From NCBI GenBank assembly GCA_013178185.1, contig JABLXC010000031.1:1-44589 (forward strand): 44,589 nt of DNA, in the 5' to 3' direction. The notes beneath the pieces are model-generated. The model made no database searches. It was not told where the DNA came from and saw nothing but the letters and a program-made list of their open reading frames with translations. The position numbers and the translations under genes were made by a program. The stretch comes from Anaerolineae bacterium. Its GTDB lineage: Bacteria > Chloroflexota > Anaerolineae > Anaerolineales > Anaerolineaceae. Positions 40,894-44,589 of the stretch are shown here, piece after piece. How positions within the stretch are numbered: position 1 is the stretch's first letter; every line of letters begins with the position of its first letter.

Positions 40894-42273
40894 ATGTCGA
40901 TTCTTAAACGCCTGCAAGGTGGTGAAGAAAATAATCCTTCATCGAGTTCAATCGGTGGATCCGGCATTGCACGGCGGGTTTCTGCTCCAGCACCAACAGG
41001 GATGCAGTCCGCCTACCAGGACCTAAAAAATCGTGTGCAGAACAAATTGTTAGCCAGCCTGGATCAAAACACAGATGTTCGAAAAACGGCCGAGGTTCGC
41101 CGCCAGATCCAAGAGCTGTTCGAGCAGATTCTCACCGAAGAAAATATTGTATTATCAAGACCCGAGCGGGCTAAACTTTTCGAACAGATCGCCGCAGAAA
41201 TATTAGGGCTTGGGCCGTTACAGCCGCTTCTGGAAGAAGATTCCATCACTGAAATTATGGTCAACGGCGCAAAGAACATTTACGTAGAACGGAAAGGGAA
41301 AATTTACCGCGTTCCGGTCAGCTTTGAGAGCAATGAACATGTCATGCGGATTATCGAACGTATTGTCGCTCCTCTAGGACGCCGCGTAGACGAATCGAGC
41401 CCCTACGTAGATGCACGCTTGATGGATGGATCTCGCGTGAACGTCATTATCCCGCCTCTCTCGCTCGTCGGGCCTGTCATCACAATCCGGAAATTTGCAA
41501 AAAACCCCATCACAGTCGAACAGCTCATCCAATTTGGCTCGATCACCCCAGAGGCCATTGAGTTCCTCAAAGGTTGCGTGATTGGAAGATGCAATATCGT
41601 CATCTCGGGCGGTACCGGTTCCGGTAAAACCACGCTGCTAAACGTGATGTCTGGTTTCATCCCCGCCGATGAGCGCATTGTAACCATCGAAAATGCAGCT
41701 GAGTTGCAGCTCCGCCAGGAACATGTGGTTACCCTCGAATCGCGCCCGCCTAACATTGAAGGTCGCGGCGAGATTACCATCCGCCAGCTTGTCATTAATG
41801 CCCTTCGGATGCGCCCAGACCGTATCGTGGTTGGAGAAATTCGCGATGAAGCCGCGCTGGATATGCTGCAGGCCATGAATACCGGTCACGATGGATCAAT
41901 GACCACAGCCCACTCTAACAGCCCTCGCGATACGCTCTCCCGTCTGGAAACGATGGTGTTGATGGCCGGCATGGACTTGCCCGTTCGAGCAGTGCGCGAA
42001 CAAATTTCGTCAGCGGTGGATCTAATCATTCATCAGGAACGTCTGCGAGATGGCAGCAGGAAGGTTGTCAACATCACCGAAGTGACCGGCATGGAAGGCG
42101 AAATTATCACTTTGACCGATCTTTTTATCTTTGAACAAACAGGTTACGAAAATGGTAGGGTCGTTGGCAGATTACGTCCTACTGGCCTTCGCCCCCGTTT
42201 TATGGAAAAACTTGAAATGGCCGGGGTTAACTTGCCGCCCTCCATTTTCGGCGTTGGCGACCGGAGAAGATAA
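40894..42273 (+). CDS. tadA: Pilus assembly ATPase TadA/CpaF
   Basis: A 459-residue secretion ATPase that powers Tad pilus assembly. The N-terminal 90 residues hold a linker and helical domain; the catalytic half has Walker A in SGGTGSGKTTLLNVMSG near residue 235. The Asp-box/Walker B region (RPDRIVVGEIRDEAALDML) and the His-box MNTGHDGSMTTAHSNSPRD follow. The LGPLQPLLEEDSITEIMVNG segment is typical of CpaF. GGGAG lies before the ATG. tadB starts 15 bases after its stop. It is complete. Confidence 0.95.
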   Translation: MSILKRLQGGEENNPSSSSIGGSGIARRVSAPAPTGMQSAYQDLKNRVQNKLLASLDQNTDVRKTAEVRRQIQELFEQILTEENIVLSRPERAKLFEQIAAEILGLGPLQPLLEEDSITEIMVNGAKNIYVERKGKIYRVPVSFESNEHVMRIIERIVAPLGRRVDESSPYVDARLMDGSRVNVIIPPLSLVGPVITIRKFAKNPITVEQLIQFGSITPEAIEFLKGCVIGRCNIVISGGTGSGKTTLLNVMSGFIPADERIVTIENAAELQLRQEHVVTLESRPPNIEGRGEITIRQLVINALRMRPDRIVVGEIRDEAALDMLQAMNTGHDGSMTTAHSNSPRDTLSRLETMVLMAGMDLPVRAVREQISSAVDLIIHQERLRDGSRKVVNITEVTGMEGEIITLTDLFIFEQTGYENGRVVGRLRPTGLRPRFMEKLEMAGVNLPPSIFGVGDRRR

Positions 42274-42288
42274 GGCAGGAGTAGAGGA

Positions 42289-43248
42289 ATGGATCCCGTA
42301 CTCATCCTTTGGGCTGGTGGTGCACTTGCCATTATCATGCTTTTCATTGGCGTTATTACAACGATAACCAGTGAAAGAAGCGTAGTTGAACAACGGCTGG
42401 GACAAATCATTGAAGCCGGCGGAAGGGTCGATCAACGCCGCAGGCAAGCGCCTACTCCCCTGACCGATTGGCTAAACAGGCGGGTAGAGGGTACCTCCTG
42501 GGCCGAAAAAGTCTCTCGTAATCTCGCCAGGGCAGATATCAAGATGAAACCAGGCGAGTATATTGCTCTGCTCATCATTGCAGGTTTCTTTGTCGGGTTC
42601 ATCTTTTGGTTTCTAAGCGGAAGGTCGATTCTGCTTGGCATTCCAGGGGTAGGGCTTGGCTTGCTGCTGCCAGGTATGTACGTCAAACGCCAGCAAGGGA
42701 AACGCCTGATCCGGTTCAACGAACAGCTTGGCGACATGCTGAACTTAATGGTGAACGGCCTACGAGCTGGATATTCGACCTTACAGGCTATGGAAGCCGT
42801 CAGCAAAGAACTTCCGCCCCCCATCAGTGATGAATTTCGGCGGGTTGTACAAGAGATGCAATTGGGTGTGCCAATGGAAAGAGCATTGGACAACCTGCTG
42901 CGCCGGATTCCCAGCGACGATCTTGACTTAGTGATAACAGCGGTGAACGTTCAACGCGAAGTCGGTGGAAATCTGGCAGAAATTTTAGATACAATTTCTT
43001 ACACAATTCGTGAGCGTGTCCGTATAAAAGGCGAAATTCGGGTTTTAACCAGTCAGGTGATGTATTCTGGCCGCTTTCTGGCGATGATGCCGATTATTGT
43101 AGTTGGCATCCTGTTTTTACTGAACCGAGATTACATTATGGAACTCTTCCGAAACGGCCTGTGCGGTTATATCGCCATTGGATTATCCGCAGTTCTGATC
43201 GTAGCTGGTTACTTCGCAATGAACAAGCTGGCGGAAATTGAAATATGA
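42289..43248 (+). CDS. tadB: Tad pilus inner-membrane platform protein TadB
   Basis: A 319-residue membrane protein with a GspF-type domain. There is one membrane segment at the N-terminus, two near residues 85-125, then the cytoplasmic helical T2SSF domain (LGDMLNLMVNGLRAGYSTLQ, PMERALDNLLRRIPSDDLDL) and two membrane segments at the end. It anchors the ATPase TadA to the membrane. AGGAGTAGAGG precedes the ATG. tadC follows after 27 bases. All usual parts are visible. Confidence 0.93.
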   Translation: MDPVLILWAGGALAIIMLFIGVITTITSERSVVEQRLGQIIEAGGRVDQRRRQAPTPLTDWLNRRVEGTSWAEKVSRNLARADIKMKPGEYIALLIIAGFFVGFIFWFLSGRSILLGIPGVGLGLLLPGMYVKRQQGKRLIRFNEQLGDMLNLMVNGLRAGYSTLQAMEAVSKELPPPISDEFRRVVQEMQLGVPMERALDNLLRRIPSDDLDLVITAVNVQREVGGNLAEILDTISYTIRERVRIKGEIRVLTSQVMYSGRFLAMMPIIVVGILFLLNRDYIMELFRNGLCGYIAIGLSAVLIVAGYFAMNKLAEIEI

Positions 43249-43275
43249 TGTATATGCGTGTTGGAGATTAAATCT

Positions 43276-44226
43276 ATGTTACCTGTGATCATTGTCGGTG
43301 CAATCATCGTAATCGGGGCAGCTGTTTTGGTGATCATTGGCTTGCGTAATCCTACTTCATCCGATGAGATGGCCCTGCAAGCCCGGCTTGAAGAATTCAG
43401 CCAGCGGGGTGAAACGGTAGATCTCGAAAAAATTGAGCTTTCTCAACCATTCACTGAACGGGTAATCTACCCTATCGCTCGAAAATTAGGTGAAATTGCC
43501 ATCCGTTTTACCCCTCAAAACGCTCTTCAGGATATTTCGAAAAAGCTTGAACTAGCTGGCAGTCCTGCCCGGCTGGATCCTACCATCTTTCTAGCCAGCC
43601 AATTTATTGTCATGATATTCTTTGCCGGAGTCATTGCGCTGGTCTTTACCATTGGGCAAACCCGATGGCCGACCGGCAGGATCGTGCTAGCCGCTCTTGG
43701 TTTTGGTATCTTGGGGTTCTTCTTCCCGCAGCTATGGCTCTCCAGCAAAATCACCAGACGCCAGAAGGACATCCGGCGCGCCATGCCCGATGCCTTAGAC
43801 CTGCTAACCATCTGCGTTGAAGCAGGGCTTGGCTTTGATGCTGCTATGGCTAAAGTCAGTGAAAAATGGCAGACCGAACTGTCCCTCGCCTTCGCGCGAG
43901 TCATTCAGGAAATTCAACTGGGCAAGCTGCGGCGGGAAGCATTGCGCGACATGGCAGAACGAGTCGGAATTTCTGAGATGTCCAGCTTTGTGGCCGCAGT
44001 TATTCAAAGTGAATCGCTTGGCGTCAGTCTCGCAAAAGTCCTACGCATTCAATCAGATCAGATGCGGACAAGACGTCGCCAGCTAGCAGAAGAAGAAGCC
44101 CATAAAGCGCCTATCAAAATGTTGATACCGATGGGGCTATTAATATTTCCATCCTTGATGATTATCCTGCTGACGCCCGCAGGTATCAGGATTCTTAACT
44201 CGGCTTTAGGCGGAATGTTCCGATAA
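43276..44226 (+). CDS. tadC: Tad pilus inner-membrane platform protein TadC
   Basis: A 316-residue relative of TadB with the same layout: a membrane segment at residues 3-22, two near 105-155, the GspF-type domain (MPDALDLLTICVEAGLGFD, IQLGKLRREALRDMAERVG) and one or two at the C-terminus. It forms the platform with TadB. I chose the ATG at 43276 because GGAG lies nine bases before it. In-frame GTG at 43258 and TTG at 43261 are alternatives. It ends the tad series; no tadD, prepilin peptidase or minor pilin gene lies between it and comF. Confidence 0.93.
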   Translation: MLPVIIVGAIIVIGAAVLVIIGLRNPTSSDEMALQARLEEFSQRGETVDLEKIELSQPFTERVIYPIARKLGEIAIRFTPQNALQDISKKLELAGSPARLDPTIFLASQFIVMIFFAGVIALVFTIGQTRWPTGRIVLAALGFGILGFFFPQLWLSSKITRRQKDIRRAMPDALDLLTICVEAGLGFDAAMAKVSEKWQTELSLAFARVIQEIQLGKLRREALRDMAERVGISEMSSFVAAVIQSESLGVSLAKVLRIQSDQMRTRRRQLAEEEAHKAPIKMLIPMGLLIFPSLMIILLTPAGIRILNSALGGMFR

Positions 44227-44249
44227 AGCCGGCACAGGAGAAAAGAGTA

Positions 44250-44589
44250 TTGACCGGCTATTCGAAAAACCCGGTTTCTGTACTCTACCATCTCTTCTGG
44301 TGCGCTGTGGACTGGTTATATCCACCTGTTTGCGGGGGATGCGAGCAATGGGGAAACCGGTGGTGTACAATATGTCAATCAAACAGCCAAGAAGTAGGCA
44401 AGGAAATTTGTTTGCGATGCGGTGATGTCTTGAAGCATGGGGAAGAATGCTCCAACTGTCTTGCACATCCGCCTTCTTATCAGGCGTTGAGATCTTGAGG
44501 AATGCACCAGGGGCCGCTCCGACTTGCAATTCATAGCTTAAAATATCAGCGCAATATCGGGCTTGCCGAAGCCCTTTCGATTCACCTGA
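44250..44589 (+). pseudogene. comF-like gene interrupted by an in-frame TGA and cut by the window edge
   Basis: The first 82 residues are a ComF-type N-terminus: a double zinc ribbon with VCGGC, WCTIC, CLRCG and CSNC, then HPPSYQALRS. An in-frame TGA at 44496-44498 stands where ComF proteins usually have Trp (RSW). The same frame then continues to the right edge with GPLRLAIHSLKYQRNIGLAE, clearly the phosphoribosyltransferase-like part. ComF takes part in DNA uptake and transformation in other bacteria. The start is a TTG with AGGAG upstream. A sequencing error (TGG to TGA), a real nonsense mutation or read-through are all possible. Other genes here use TGA as a normal stop. Confidence 0.75.

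Noticed and set aside
44496-44498. Genome-wide recoding of TGA as Trp
   Set aside because: Several complete genes (for example hypB and the SufR-like gene) end properly at TGA, so the interrupted comF is a local event or an error.
1-44589. CRISPR array, prophage or toxin-antitoxin module
   Set aside because: No direct-repeat array with regular spacers, phage structural gene or antitoxin/toxin pair was recognised. The only mobile trace is the partial transposase at the left edge.

Overview
The window looks like part of a chromosome of an anaerobic, probably monoderm bacterium of the Chloroflexota (Anaerolineae-like). This is inferred from gene content: a Tad/Flp pilus locus with no secretin, SufCBD with SufU rather than SufE, a SufR-like repressor, hydrogenase and formate dehydrogenase maturation genes, an ADP-forming acyl-CoA synthetase and an OFA-family carboxylate transporter. 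No 16S rRNA or tRNA is present, so the assignment is not proven. Coding density is high, gaps are short, and GTG/TTG starts occur on both strands.

Layout. (1) 1-4.6 kb, plus strand: the tail of a probable transposase, an EamA transporter, a membrane-anchored protein with an NTF2-like tail next to a nitrilase-superfamily hydrolase, and a small tandem-repeat membrane protein overlapping a DedA protein. (2) 4.7-13.4 kb, plus strand: an OFA-type major facilitator behind a 180-base leader that can fold as a terminator/antiterminator, then fdhD and hypA-B-F-C-D-E, a complete NiFe-hydrogenase maturation set. No hydrogenase or formate dehydrogenase structural gene is in view. (3) 13.4-15.0 kb, plus strand: a methyltransferase and a PIG-L deacetylase, ending at a terminator shared with the next block. 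(4) 21.3-15.0 kb, minus strand: iron-sulfur cluster assembly, sufC-B-D, a terminator, then a 96-residue unknown protein, sufS, sufU and a Rieske ferredoxin. The sufC promoter carries a CAAC-N6-GTTA dyad close to the known SufR operator. (5) 21.4-25.7 kb, plus strand: a zinc-metalloprotease-like protein divergent from sufC, an ADP-forming acyl-CoA synthetase, and an operon of a SufR-like regulator and a SufT/MIP18-like assembly factor, whose promoter carries a similar element. (6) 25.7-34.7 kb, mixed strands: an SCP2-domain protein and a methyltransferase, CorA, DegV, an alpha-oxoamine synthase, a polyprenyl diphosphate synthase, type 2 isopentenyl-diphosphate isomerase, an acyl carrier protein, and succinyl-CoA synthetase sucCD. 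(7) 34.9-37.8 kb: L-serine dehydratase, then, on the minus strand, an SPFH protein fused to an excisionase-like helix-turn-helix, with a helical partner. (8) 38.0-44.6 kb, plus strand: flp pilin, cpaB, a receiver-fused tadZ, tadA, tadB, tadC, and a comF interrupted by an in-frame TGA and cut by the window edge.

The strongest regulatory link is between the SufR-like protein at 24.7 kb and the suf operon at 21.2 kb. The least explained pieces are the SPFH-HTH pair, the 96-residue suf-locus protein, the leader of the OFA transporter, and the alpha-oxoamine synthase/ACP neighbourhood, which could belong to a lipid pathway.
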